NCBI GenBank assembly: GCA_020722215.1
Contig: DYLG01000006.1
Coordinates: 1 to 39,321 of the forward strand
Source of the DNA: Desulfomonile tiedjei
Lineage (GTDB): Bacteria > Desulfobacterota > Desulfomonilia > Desulfomonilales > Desulfomonilaceae
Length of the DNA stretch: 39,321 nt
Direction: 5' to 3'
The notes beneath the pieces are model-generated. The model was not told the origin of the DNA. It made no database searches and worked only from the letters and a program-made list of their open reading frames with translations. A program made the position numbers and the translations under genes. This document shows, piece after piece, positions 7,407 to 15,631 of this stretch (position 1 is its first letter; each line of letters opens with the position of its first letter).

Positions 7407-9695
7407 ATGGATCACAAGATCGGCGTTTATATAGATACGGGATACGGTATTGGCGAGGCCCTCGATGTGGAGGCCCTGTGCAAGCTTGCCAAGAAGGAGT
7501 TCAAGGTGGCCGTTTGCAGGGCTGAGCCTTATTGGTGCGATCCGGAAAAGCTCGCCATCATCAGAAACGATATTTCCACCGAGTCGCTCACCGCGGTGGT
7601 TATTGCAGGCCCTTCTCGACGAGTTCTCGAGGATAAGTTCACCTTTGAGGGAGCGATAACGGAGAGGGTGAATCTCAGAGAGCACGTGGTGTGGTGTCAG
7701 CCGCCCAACCACGAGGACACTCAGATGCTCGCCGAAGATTATGTCCGGATGGGCATCATCAAGGCATCCAATTATGATGACAGGGCTCCCTTCAAGGAAG
7801 AGACCGTCAAATCAATACTTGTAATAGGCGGCGGCATGACGGGGATGTCGGCAGCCCTCGGGGCGGCAAAGGCCGGCTATCAGGTCTATCTTGTTGAAAA
7901 GGAAGCCGAACTGGGCGGCTGGGCCCGGAAGTTTCCCAAGATCTTTTCAGGCCAACCCCCGTACGATCAATTGGCCAAGCCCGAAATAGAAGGAAAAATC
8001 AAAGAGATAAAGTCACACAACAGGATCAAGCTGTTCACATCCTCCCGAATCTATCGAATAGCCGGAGCGCCCGGCATGTTTGAGGCCATCGTGAGGCCGG
8101 ACGGTCCATGGATAGATGATGTGAACAAGCGACAGAACGACTGGAAACGGGAGCAAGCTGCCAAAGCTGCCAGATTTGCAGGCGACAAGGACGCGGGCAA
8201 GGGCGAGGAAGAAGAGGTGGGCGCCTGGGGAGTAGGCGAGGCGGAACCTCTGGATTTCGAGCATGAATTGCTCAAGGTCGGCGCGGTCGTCCTCGCAGCA
8301 GGCTGGCGTCCGGACGACCCCGCCCAGTTCGAGAGTTTCGGGTACGGCAAATACCCTGACGTGATCACCAGCGTGGAGATGGAAGAGCTGGCAGCAAAAG
8401 GGAAGATCACCAGACCCTCCAATGGAGCGGCAGTGAACAGCGCGGCATTCATAGACTGCGCGGAAGAGAGCGTTAAGAATCCTTTCCTGTACAAGTCATA
8501 CGTGCCGAGCCTGGTTGCCCTCAAGCAGGCGCGCTACCTTCGGGAATCCAACCCGGACGGCAAGGCGTACCTATTCTATGAGAATATGCGGACTCCGGGC
8601 CAGTACGAGAAATACTACGAGGGCATGCAGAACGATCCCGGGGTCTTCCTTTCCATGGGGACCGTCACGGGCGTGTCCAACACCGGTTCCCAGCTCACCG
8701 TGGAAGTGAAGGATACCCTTCTGGGTGACCAACTGAAGGTCAAGGTTGATCTGGTGGTCCTCGGAACCGGCATGATCCCTGTTACCAAGGACATGGCCAT
8801 CGTGAACCTGAAGTACCGCCAGGGACCGTTCCTGCCGGAGAATCCTTACGGGTTCAATGATTCCCATTTCATCTGTTTCCCTTACGAGACTCAGCGTACG
8901 GGTATCTACACTGCCGGCTGCGTAAGGCAACCCATGGACTTCAAGAATGCCGAGATTGACGGGCTCGGCGCTGCTCTGAAAGCCATCCAGTGCGCAGAGC
9001 TGGTAAGTGAGGGCAAGGCGGTGCATCCCAGGGCAGGAGATCTGTCCTATCCGGAGTTGTTCATCACGCGGTGCACCCAGTGTAAGCGCTGCACGGACGA
9101 ATGTCCGTTCGGCATGTACGACGAGAAGCCGGACGGCACGCCTCTGCCCAACCCAACCCGCTGCAGGCGCTGCGGAATATGCATGGGGTCTTGTCCCGAG
9201 CGGATTATATCCTTCCGGGACCATTCCGTCGCCATGATAGGGAACATGATCAAGGGGATACATGTTCCCGACGAGTACGAAGAGAAGCCGCGAATGGTTG
9301 TGTTTATTTGCGAGAACGACGCGTATCCGGCGGTTGACATGGCCGGCATCAAAGGTCACCAGTACAGTCCGTTTGTGCGATTCGTGCCGCTGAGGTGTCT
9401 GGGAAACATCAACCTCGTGTGGATCGCGGATGCGCTTTCAAAAGGGATCGACGGTGTCATGCTTATCGGCTGCGTACACGGCGACGACTACCAGTGCCAC
9501 TTCGTGAAAGGAAGCGAGTTGGCACAGGTACGGATGAGCAAGATCTCCGAAACCCTTCAGCGTCTCGTTCTGGAGCCGGAACGCATCGAAGTGCATCAGT
9601 TGGGCATCCATGAGTACGACAAGCTGCCCAAGCTGATCAACGAATTCGCGGAGAAGATCTCCGGGTTCGATCCCAACCCGTACAAAGGCTTCTAA
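7407..9695 (+). CDS. qmoB: Quinone-interacting membrane-bound oxidoreductase subunit QmoB
   Basis: 762 residues. Larger HdrA-like Qmo flavoprotein. An N-terminal domain of about 130 residues is followed by an FAD motif (IGGGMTGMSAALGAAKAG), a charged Glu/Lys/Ala linker (about residues 245-280), the rest of the FAD domain, then two [4Fe-4S] ferredoxin motifs from about residue 556 (CTQCKRCTDECPF and CRRCGICMGSCPE). The last 145 residues (CENDAYPAVDMAG, PLRCLGNIN, LIGCVHGDDYQC) are an MvhD/FrhD-like electron-transfer domain. I chose ATG 7407: it has GGGAGG at 7394-7399, and the longer TTG-initiated frame would overlap qmoA. It receives electrons from QmoC and is thought to act in electron transfer to AprBA. 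Confidence 0.94.
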   Translation: MDHKIGVYIDTGYGIGEALDVEALCKLAKKEFKVAVCRAEPYWCDPEKLAIIRNDISTESLTAVVIAGPSRRVLEDKFTFEGAITERVNLREHVVWCQPPNHEDTQMLAEDYVRMGIIKASNYDDRAPFKEETVKSILVIGGGMTGMSAALGAAKAGYQVYLVEKEAELGGWARKFPKIFSGQPPYDQLAKPEIEGKIKEIKSHNRIKLFTSSRIYRIAGAPGMFEAIVRPDGPWIDDVNKRQNDWKREQAAKAARFAGDKDAGKGEEEEVGAWGVGEAEPLDFEHELLKVGAVVLAAGWRPDDPAQFESFGYGKYPDVITSVEMEELAAKGKITRPSNGAAVNSAAFIDCAEESVKNPFLYKSYVPSLVALKQARYLRESNPDGKAYLFYENMRTPGQYEKYYEGMQNDPGVFLSMGTVTGVSNTGSQLTVEVKDTLLGDQLKVKVDLVVLGTGMIPVTKDMAIVNLKYRQGPFLPENPYGFNDSHFICFPYETQRTGIYTAGCVRQPMDFKNAEIDGLGAALKAIQCAELVSEGKAVHPRAGDLSYPELFITRCTQCKRCTDECPFGMYDEKPDGTPLPNPTRCRRCGICMGSCPERIISFRDHSVAMIGNMIKGIHVPDEYEEKPRMVVFICENDAYPAVDMAGIKGHQYSPFVRFVPLRCLGNINLVWIADALSKGIDGVMLIGCVHGDDYQCHFVKGSELAQVRMSKISETLQRLVLEPERIEVHQLGIHEYDKLPKLINEFAEKISGFDPNPYKGF

Positions 9696-9707
9696 GGAGG
9701 GTAGCCG

Positions 9708-10907
9708 ATGGCAACAGAGTTCATTGCCGAACCTGATCTGCAGTTTACCAAGGACCTGATCAAGGCGGGCGGCGCCGACGTGAAGAAGTGCTTCCAGTGC
9801 GCCACCTGTTCCGTGGCCTGCGCCATAGCCCCCGACAATTCTCCGTTTCCTCGCAAGGAGATGATTTGGGCCCAATGGGGGCTTAAGGACCGCTTAATGA
9901 GCGATCCGGACGTGTGGCTCTGTCATCAGTGCAATGACTGTTCCACTCTCTGCCCCAGAGGAGCCTATCCCGGAGATCTCCTGAAGGCCGTACGCAAGAT
10001 GCACATCCAGAACAACTCGTGGCCTTCGTTTCTAGGATCTCTCGTAGGCGAGCCCGCGCTGTTCGTTCTGACTCTGGGCATACCGGTAGTGATCGTTTTG
10101 TTGCTTGTATATTTCTCCAACGGGTTCAATTTCAGCGGGCCTTCTCCCATAGATTACGGTGCTTTTATTCCGTACATTGCGATTCAAATCATCTATACCC
10201 TGACTCTGGTGTTTGCCGTGGTGTCGCTTCTGATAAGCCTCAAAAGGTACTGGAACAGCCTTGGGAGCAACAACGTCATCGAAATTCGGGGTCACGGAAG
10301 GGGCTTCATTCCTAGTTTCATCGAGGCTCTCAAAGAGATCCTGCCCCACACCACGTTCAAAGAGTGTGCAGCGAACAATATCCGGTACGCGGCCCACCTG
10401 CTGACCTTCTGGGGCATGATAGGTCTCTTGGTTACCACCGCCATAGTGGCGTTTAACATCGACATCCTGCACCTCAAGCCGCCTTCACAGAACGGGCCCG
10501 GCACGGTTCCCATCAAGATACTGGGCAACGTGTCCGCAATTGCGTTCGTAGTCGGTCTGGCAATCATGGTGATTCGGCGGCTCACCGTCCCCGACCAGGC
10601 CGGCAGAAGCTCGTACTTCGACTGGTTCTTCCTGTTCGTCATTTGCGGAACGGGCCTCACCGGAGTGCTTACCCAGTTGATCCGTTGGGCAGGCTCTGTG
10701 CCGGGAACCTACTTCCTTTACATGATTCACCTGATGTTCGTGTTGACGCTCTTGCTGTACCTGCCTTTCTCGAAATTTGCTCATCTGGGATACAGAACTG
10801 TCGCCATCGCTTGGGGCAAGTCCTACGGACGGAACATGACCGTGCCCACGGCGCCCAACTACGCGCCTGCACACCCGAGCGCGGAGGAGCCGACCGAAAA
10901 GGGCTAG
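9708..10907 (+). CDS. qmoC: Quinone-interacting membrane-bound oxidoreductase subunit QmoC
   Basis: 399 residues. Membrane subunit of QmoABC, a fusion of HdrC- and HdrE-like parts. The N-terminal half-domain has two [4Fe-4S] motifs, CFQCATCSVACA (about residues 27-38) and CHQCNDCSTLCPRG. From about residue 110 there are several hydrophobic spans (PALFVLTLGIPVVIVLLLVYF, IAIQIIYTLTLVFAVVSLLIS, AHLLTFWGMIGLLVTTAIVAF, then three more), the heme b quinol-oxidising domain. It oxidises menaquinol and passes electrons to QmoA/B. AGGAGGG precedes ATG 9708, 12 bases after qmoB. Last gene of the apr-qmo run; the tail (PSAEEPTEKG) is hydrophilic. No hdrBC-type replacement genes follow. Confidence 0.95.
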   Translation: MATEFIAEPDLQFTKDLIKAGGADVKKCFQCATCSVACAIAPDNSPFPRKEMIWAQWGLKDRLMSDPDVWLCHQCNDCSTLCPRGAYPGDLLKAVRKMHIQNNSWPSFLGSLVGEPALFVLTLGIPVVIVLLLVYFSNGFNFSGPSPIDYGAFIPYIAIQIIYTLTLVFAVVSLLISLKRYWNSLGSNNVIEIRGHGRGFIPSFIEALKEILPHTTFKECAANNIRYAAHLLTFWGMIGLLVTTAIVAFNIDILHLKPPSQNGPGTVPIKILGNVSAIAFVVGLAIMVIRRLTVPDQAGRSSYFDWFFLFVICGTGLTGVLTQLIRWAGSVPGTYFLYMIHLMFVLTLLLYLPFSKFAHLGYRTVAIAWGKSYGRNMTVPTAPNYAPAHPSAEEPTEKG

Positions 10908-10958
10908 ACTTTGAGCCGGGTTATTGTGCCCGACACTCCTTAACTCCCCGACGCTTCT

Positions 10959-10991
10959 ACATGGGGGCGGGTTTCAAACTCGCCCTCATGT
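10959..10991. terminator. Long hairpin downstream of qmoC
   Basis: Fifteen-base arms 10959-10973 and 10977-10991 (ACATGGGGGCGGGTT against AACTCGCCCTCATGT, with G:T pairs) and a 3-base loop. It begins 51 bases after the qmoC stop. No T-run follows, so it may protect the 3' end or be a copy of the GGGGCGGGTTT element also seen at 11-37. Confidence 0.5.
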
Positions 10992-11211
10992 GGTCTTGGG
11001 GAAATCCTCTTGGAATACGCTCTTCATAGGTGATCCGGCGAACCGTGAAGCAGTCCGGTATTCGGGCTAACCCCGCCTTGACATGTCTCTCCGTTCCTGG
11101 TAACAAGGCTAAGATACAGTGGATTGCAGGAACAGAGCATCATCGAGCGAACCGGACGCTTGCCTGAGATTTTGGGAGACGCTGCTCCTGATGCTTTCCT
11201 CCCTAAACCAA

Positions 11212-11324
11212 AGGGTTGGCGTTTATGGTAGGGGCGGACCTATATGTCCTCCCCCTTCGGCGATCGATTTTTCGTTTCGGGGCATACACGCAGTCCTGCC
11301 CCTGCCATCGGGTCGGCCGGTGAT
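11212..11324. repeat. Palindromic intergenic repeat, copy A
   Basis: Shares with 15763-15899 the start AGGGTTGGC, the hairpin GGGGCGGAC/GTCC(T/G)CCCC around a 6-base CTATAT/CTATGT loop, the following CCTTCGGC, and a terminal GG(T/G)-C(C)G-GGTGAT-like end. Here the hairpin arms are 11231-11239 and 11246-11254 with one mismatch. No open frame inside. It looks like a non-coding dispersed element. Confidence 0.65.
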
Positions 11325-11433
11325 TACAATGTTCATCTTGTGACAGGCCCTTGAGGCTCACCGGCCGGTCAGGGGGACATGATCCTTCGGCCTAACTTAA
11401 CGTTGGGGCCAAGAAAATAAGGAGGTACGCGCG

Positions 11434-13014
11434 GTGAAGGTGTTGGTATTGGACAACATGGCGGAAGTTGGTGTGCAGGTGCTTCGAGAGGCCCCGGGTA
11501 TCGAAGTGGACGTTGAGGCCGGACTGAGCGCCGAACAACTGAAGGAAAAGGTGGGACAATACCATGGGATGGCCATCAGGGGCGCCACTAAGGTCACTGC
11601 GGACGTGATTGCTCGTGCGGACAACCTTAGGGTTGTCGGCCGTGCAGGCGCCGGCCTGGACAACGTTGACATCCCCTCAGCCACCAAACGGGGAATCGTT
11701 GTGATGAACACCCCGGGAGGAAATTCCATCACCACCGCGGAGCACACCATTTCCATGATGATGGCCCTGGCCCGCAACATACCGCAAGCGCACGCGTCCA
11801 TGAAAGAAGGCAAATGGGAGAAGAAGAAATTCGGCGGAACCGAAATCTGCAATAAGACCCTCGGAGTCATAGGACTCGGCAAGGTAGGATCCATAGTTGC
11901 GGACAGAGCCGTTGGTCTCGGCATGCGTGTGATCGGTTACGACCCCTTCCTCTCGGAAGACCAGGCGAAACAGATGGGGTTGCGGCTCGGCTCGTTGGAT
12001 GAAGTATTCAAGGAAGCCGACTTCATCACGCTGCATGTTCCTCTCAACGACGACACCAGAGGATTGATAGGCACGCGGAATATTGAGAAAATGAAGACCG
12101 GCGTCCGAATTATCAATTGCGCCAGAGGCCCGGTCATCAACGAAGAAGATCTGGCACAGGCCGTGGAATCAGGTAAAGTGGCCGGAGTGGCCCTGGACGT
12201 TTACCCCGTCGAACCGCCCGAAAATAGAAGGCTTATCGGACTGGATAAAGTGATATGCACGCCCCACCTCGGTGCATCCACCAAGGAAGCCCAGGAAAAC
12301 GTAGCCGTTGCCGTGGCTCAGCAGATACGGGACTACTTGGTGGACGGCGCCATCCGAAACGCGGTGAACGCGCCCGCGGTGTCCGGAGAAGCGCTATTGA
12401 CATTGAAGCCCTATTTGGACCTCTCCCAAAGACTGGGCCTGTTCATGGGGCAAATGATACAGAGCGGCATCAAGACCGTCGAAGCCCAGTACTCGGGTGA
12501 CGTGGCTGAAATGGACTTCGCGCCCATGACTACATCATTCCTTATGGGGATGCTCAAGCCCGCCCTGAGGGACGACGTGAACCTGGTCAATGCACCTGCG
12601 GCGGCCAAAGAGCGCGGCATAACCGTTTCCGAAACGAAAGTCAGCAAGAGTGAGGACTTCATGTCTTTGCTCAGGTACAGGGTGGTGACCGAGCGTCGGG
12701 AGCACCTGGTGGAAGGCACTCTCTTTGGTCGCTGCGAGCCCCGGATGGTGCGGTACAACACGTTCCGCGGGGAGTTCGATCCGTCGGGGGACCTCCTGCT
12801 CATAGGAGCAGTGGACAAGCCGGGGGTAATCGGCAACGTGGGCTCGGCACTTGGCAAGAGGCAGATCAATATCTCCCACTTCCAGTTTGCCCGCGCGAGC
12901 GAAGGCGGAGAGGCTCTCCTGTTCCTGAACACAGACTCCAGAGCCGATGATGCGGCTCTACAGGCACTCGCCGCCCTGGAGAACATCTCATCGGTCCGGA
13001 GGCTCTCGATTTAG
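11434..13014 (+). CDS. serA: D-3-phosphoglycerate dehydrogenase
   Basis: 526 residues, the long bacterial form. First step of serine synthesis: 3-phosphoglycerate to 3-phosphohydroxypyruvate with NAD. Substrate-domain residues flank the Rossmann motif GLGKVG (147-152). Catalytic Arg, Glu and His are R231 (NCARG), E260 and H278 (TPHLGAST). After about residue 315 come the intervening (ASB-type) domain and a C-terminal ACT regulatory domain (LLLIGAVDKPGVIGNVGSALGKR...), which in this family mediates serine feedback. Start is GTG 11434 with AAGGAGG 8 bases upstream. A DUF3786 gene follows after 4 bases, so the two are probably co-transcribed. Serine feeds glycine and C1 units, matching folD nearby. 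Confidence 0.95.
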   Translation: MKVLVLDNMAEVGVQVLREAPGIEVDVEAGLSAEQLKEKVGQYHGMAIRGATKVTADVIARADNLRVVGRAGAGLDNVDIPSATKRGIVVMNTPGGNSITTAEHTISMMMALARNIPQAHASMKEGKWEKKKFGGTEICNKTLGVIGLGKVGSIVADRAVGLGMRVIGYDPFLSEDQAKQMGLRLGSLDEVFKEADFITLHVPLNDDTRGLIGTRNIEKMKTGVRIINCARGPVINEEDLAQAVESGKVAGVALDVYPVEPPENRRLIGLDKVICTPHLGASTKEAQENVAVAVAQQIRDYLVDGAIRNAVNAPAVSGEALLTLKPYLDLSQRLGLFMGQMIQSGIKTVEAQYSGDVAEMDFAPMTTSFLMGMLKPALRDDVNLVNAPAAAKERGITVSETKVSKSEDFMSLLRYRVVTERREHLVEGTLFGRCEPRMVRYNTFRGEFDPSGDLLLIGAVDKPGVIGNVGSALGKRQINISHFQFARASEGGEALLFLNTDSRADDAALQALAALENISSVRRLSI

Positions 13015-13018
13015 GGAC

Positions 13019-13660
13019 ATGCTCAATATCAAGGATCTGTCACAGCCTGAGCTGCCCAAGCAGGACAACTACGAACAGGCTTTGAAAATCGGACTTGAGA
13101 TCTTTGCTCGCAAGGACCCTGTGAGGCTTGCCCAACTCGCCGGAGCCTCGTACGAGGATCGTTGCGTGGTGCTGCCGCACCTGGAAAGGCATATTGTCCT
13201 CGATACCCGGACGAATTCCCTTTCCATCAGAGAGACTGGCGAGGAAGCACCAATATGGCTGGCCATCCTGGCCCTGCACTACCTGAACAACGCACCGGGC
13301 AGACCGCCCACGGGTAAGCTTAGACATTTCAGGGAGTTCAAGGAAGGGCATTTCTATGAGCCCGCTTTCAACAGGAGAACAAAGGAGATCCTTGTCAACG
13401 TGTTCGGTAATGATCCTGCCCGGATGCTGGCCGCAGCAGAACGGCTCGCGGGAAGAATTCTCGACAGCGGGGACGCGTCGGTAGAATTGGGCTATTTCCC
13501 ATGTCTTCCCATTACTTGCATTGTGTGGAAGGGAGATGACGAGTTCGCTCCCGAGGCTACGGTGCTTTTTGACGAAACCGCTGAACTCTATTTCAGTGCA
13601 GAGGACATGGCGGTTGCGGGGCAGATGGCGGTCCTGGAATTGCTCAAGGCTGCCCGATGA
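13019..13660 (+). CDS. DUF3786 family protein
   Basis: 213 residues, cytoplasmic, no signal peptide or membrane span. The sequence layout (QDNYEQALKIGLEIFARKDP near the start, ILALHYLNNAPG mid-protein, GYFPCLPITCIVWKGDDEF late, ending with an acidic FDETAELYFSAEDM helix region) matches DUF3786, an uncharacterised family found mainly in anaerobes such as acetogens, methanogens and sulfate reducers. The family often lies near corrinoid or CO dehydrogenase genes (from memory). Here a CooC-like gene follows after 173 bases. ATG 13019 lies 4 bases after the serA stop; the ribosome site is weak (GGAGG about 15 bases upstream), suggesting coupling. A redox or metal role through its two Cys (PCLPITC) is a guess. 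Confidence 0.7.
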   Translation: MLNIKDLSQPELPKQDNYEQALKIGLEIFARKDPVRLAQLAGASYEDRCVVLPHLERHIVLDTRTNSLSIRETGEEAPIWLAILALHYLNNAPGRPPTGKLRHFREFKEGHFYEPAFNRRTKEILVNVFGNDPARMLAAAERLAGRILDSGDASVELGYFPCLPITCIVWKGDDEFAPEATVLFDETAELYFSAEDMAVAGQMAVLELLKAAR

Positions 13661-13833
13661 CCTTACTTTCCGGCTTAGGAGTGCATAACGTACGGGTGCA
13701 GGAGCTTGCGCGGTTGTCGACTGGTGAATGCGGATCGGTCTGTTCGCGCTGCCGGGAATTGACTGGCGCAGGCGGCATCCGAGCAAGCACCTGACCGGCT
13801 GGAAGCCGGAAAAGAGCTTATTCGAGGAATGCC

Positions 13834-14598
13834 ATGAAGATAGCCGTTTCCGGAAAAGGTGGGGTCGGAAAAACTACCCTGAGCAGCCTCCTTGCCCGAT
13901 ACTGGGCACGGAAAGGATACAGAGTCCTGGCAGTGGACGCGGACCCGGACGCCAATCTCGGCTCCGCTCTGGGCATTGATCCCACCGGTCTAGTGCCCAT
14001 CGCCAGTATGAACGAGCTGATATTCGAGCGCACCGGAGCCCACCCGGGAACAGTGGGCGGGTTTTTCAAGCTGAATCCGAAGGTGGACGATCTTCCCGAT
14101 GCCTTGGGCCGGGAGAAGGACGGCGTGCGGCTTCTCGTCATGGGCACGGTGAAGAAAGGCGGCGGCGGTTGCATTTGCCCGGAGAGCGCTCTTCTCAAGG
14201 CATTGATGAGCCATTTGGTCCTGTACCACAAGGACCTGGTCATCATGGACATGGAAGCGGGAATCGAGCATCTGGGCCGCGGCACGGCTCAAGGGGTGGA
14301 CCGCCTCGTGATCGTAGTGGAACCGGGGCGAAGGAGCATCGAAACAGCCGCCAAGGTTCGCGAACTGACGGCAGATCTCGGCCTGGAGCGAGTGGCGGCG
14401 GTGGCAAGCAAGGTGCGAACACCCGACCAGGCCCGGTTTCTCCTCGCCAATCTGGACGGCATTGAACTCGTGGGAATCCTGCCGTTCTCCGAGGAGATAG
14501 CGGCCGCCGATCTCGAAAACCGACCGCCGTCCCTTGATGATCCGGAGATCTACCAGGCGGTGGAGAAGATAGCCGCAAGACTTGAACCCGAGGGATGA
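13834..14598 (+). CDS. cooC: CooC-like nickel-insertion ATPase (CO dehydrogenase maturation)
   Basis: 254 residues. MinD/ParA-type P-loop ATPase with deviant Walker A motif GKGGVGKTT (residues 7-15) and second motif VDADPDANLGSALGI. C113-I-C115 in GGGGCICPE is the CxC motif through which CooC dimers bind Ni(II)/Zn(II). CooC drives ATP-dependent nickel insertion into the C-cluster of carbon monoxide dehydrogenase. The Walker B-like IMDMEAGIEHLGRG is intact. Start ATG 13834 with GAGG upstream. No CODH gene is in the window; the neighbours serA, DUF3786 and folD suggest a C1/acetyl-CoA context. Related AcsF-type proteins for acetyl-CoA synthase are an alternative, so the symbol is provisional. 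Confidence 0.82.
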   Translation: MKIAVSGKGGVGKTTLSSLLARYWARKGYRVLAVDADPDANLGSALGIDPTGLVPIASMNELIFERTGAHPGTVGGFFKLNPKVDDLPDALGREKDGVRLLVMGTVKKGGGGCICPESALLKALMSHLVLYHKDLVIMDMEAGIEHLGRGTAQGVDRLVIVVEPGRRSIETAAKVRELTADLGLERVAAVASKVRTPDQARFLLANLDGIELVGILPFSEEIAAADLENRPPSLDDPEIYQAVEKIAARLEPEG

Positions 14599-14696
14599 TG
14601 TCTCTTGCCGCCGAGCTTCCTCAATAGGGCTTATGCCGCAGCCATTGCGGCTCATTGCAAGACGGACGGCTTGGCGCGGAGTGAACGACCGCGATG

Positions 14697-14715
14697 GACC
14701 TCGATATCCGAGGTT
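14697..14715 (+). other. Hairpin upstream of folD
   Basis: GACCTCG (14697-14703) pairs with CGAGGTT (14709-14715) around ATATC, followed three bases later by TTTT. A second, shorter hairpin GCCGCA/TGCGGC is at 14635-14651. Either may be a weak terminator after cooC or part of the folD leader. Confidence 0.3.
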
Positions 14716-14749
14716 ACCTTTTATCGACCGTATTAACAAGGAGGTATGA

Positions 14750-15631
14750 ATGGCTGCCAAGATTATCAGCGGCAATGAAGTTTCCCAGCAAATGAAAGAC
14801 GAGATGAAGCTGGAGGTCGCCGAACTGAAAGCCAAGGGACTCCAACCTTGCCTCGCGGTGATTCTGGTTGGCGAAGACCCGGCTTCCAAGGTGTATGTGA
14901 GCAACAAGAAGAAGGCCTGCGAGTACATCGGAATCCGATCCCTCGAGACCAGGCTTCCCGCTGAAACCACTACGGAAGAGCTTCTCAAAGTGGTTAACGG
15001 GTATAACAATGATCCTTCCGTACACGGGATACTCTGTCAGTTGCCGCTTCCCAAGCACATTCCGGAAACCAAGATCCTCAGAGCCATAGTGCCGGAGAAG
15101 GACGTGGACTGTTTCCATCCTTTCAACGTGGGACTGATCAGCATCGGCGAAGTCCGCTTCCTGCCATGTACTCCGGCCGGCTGCCTCGAACTCATCAAGC
15201 GAGGCGGATTCGAGACCTCCGGCAAGGACGTGGCCATTCTCGGCCGCAGCAACATCGTGGGCAGGCCGCTGTCAAACATGCTCGATCAGCGTACAATGAA
15301 CGCAACGGTGTTCATGTGTCACACCAAGACGAAAAACCTCAAGGAGAAATGCGCCGGCGCCGACATCGTTATTGCCGCGATGGGACAGCCTGAGTTCGTC
15401 AAGGCCGACATGGTCAAAGAGGGCGCTGTAGTCATCGATGTCGGAATCAACCGCGTGGATGCTCCCGGCACGGAAAAGGGCTGGAAACTGGTCGGCGACG
15501 TGGCCTTCGACGAGGTAAAGGAGAAGGCCGCGGCCATTACCCCTGTTCCCGGAGGGGTTGGCCCCATGACCATTGCCATGCTGATGAAGAATACGCTGAC
15601 CGCAGCAAGAGAAGCCGCAGGCCTGAAATAA
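14750..15631 (+). CDS. folD: Bifunctional methylenetetrahydrofolate dehydrogenase / methenyltetrahydrofolate cyclohydrolase
   Basis: 293 residues, normal FolD length. Interconverts 5,10-methylene-THF, 5,10-methenyl-THF and 10-formyl-THF. Catalytic K53 lies in the Y49-x3-K53 motif; Q97 (GILCQLPLP) and D120 (DVDCFHP) are the other active-site residues. The nucleotide-binding motif GRSNIVGRP is at 165-173 and the C-terminal signature TPVPGGVGPMTIAMLMKN is complete. AAGGAGG precedes ATG 14750. FolD serves purine and methionine synthesis and, in organisms with the Wood-Ljungdahl pathway, its methyl branch; the nearby CooC gene makes the latter plausible. Cytoplasmic. A hairpin follows 17 bases after the stop. 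Confidence 0.95.
   Translation: MAAKIISGNEVSQQMKDEMKLEVAELKAKGLQPCLAVILVGEDPASKVYVSNKKKACEYIGIRSLETRLPAETTTEELLKVVNGYNNDPSVHGILCQLPLPKHIPETKILRAIVPEKDVDCFHPFNVGLISIGEVRFLPCTPAGCLELIKRGGFETSGKDVAILGRSNIVGRPLSNMLDQRTMNATVFMCHTKTKNLKEKCAGADIVIAAMGQPEFVKADMVKEGAVVIDVGINRVDAPGTEKGWKLVGDVAFDEVKEKAAAITPVPGGVGPMTIAMLMKNTLTAAREAAGLK

Larger units (their letters stand above)
10908..11433 (+). other. Intergenic region between qmoC and serA
   Basis: No gene seen. It holds a long hairpin (10959-10991), a weak promoter-like pair TTGACA (11078-11083) and TAACAA (11101-11106) with 17-base spacing, copy A of a palindromic repeat (11212-11324), an inverted repeat CGGCCGGTGA/TCACCGGCCG (11314-11323 and 11358-11367), and the serA ribosome binding site AAGGAGG at 11419-11426. 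Confidence 0.6.

Noticed and set aside
11078-11106. TTGACA-17-TAACAA as the serA promoter
   Set aside because: Only 3/6 in the -10 box and over 320 bases from the GTG with a repeat between; kept only as a note in the intergenic entry.
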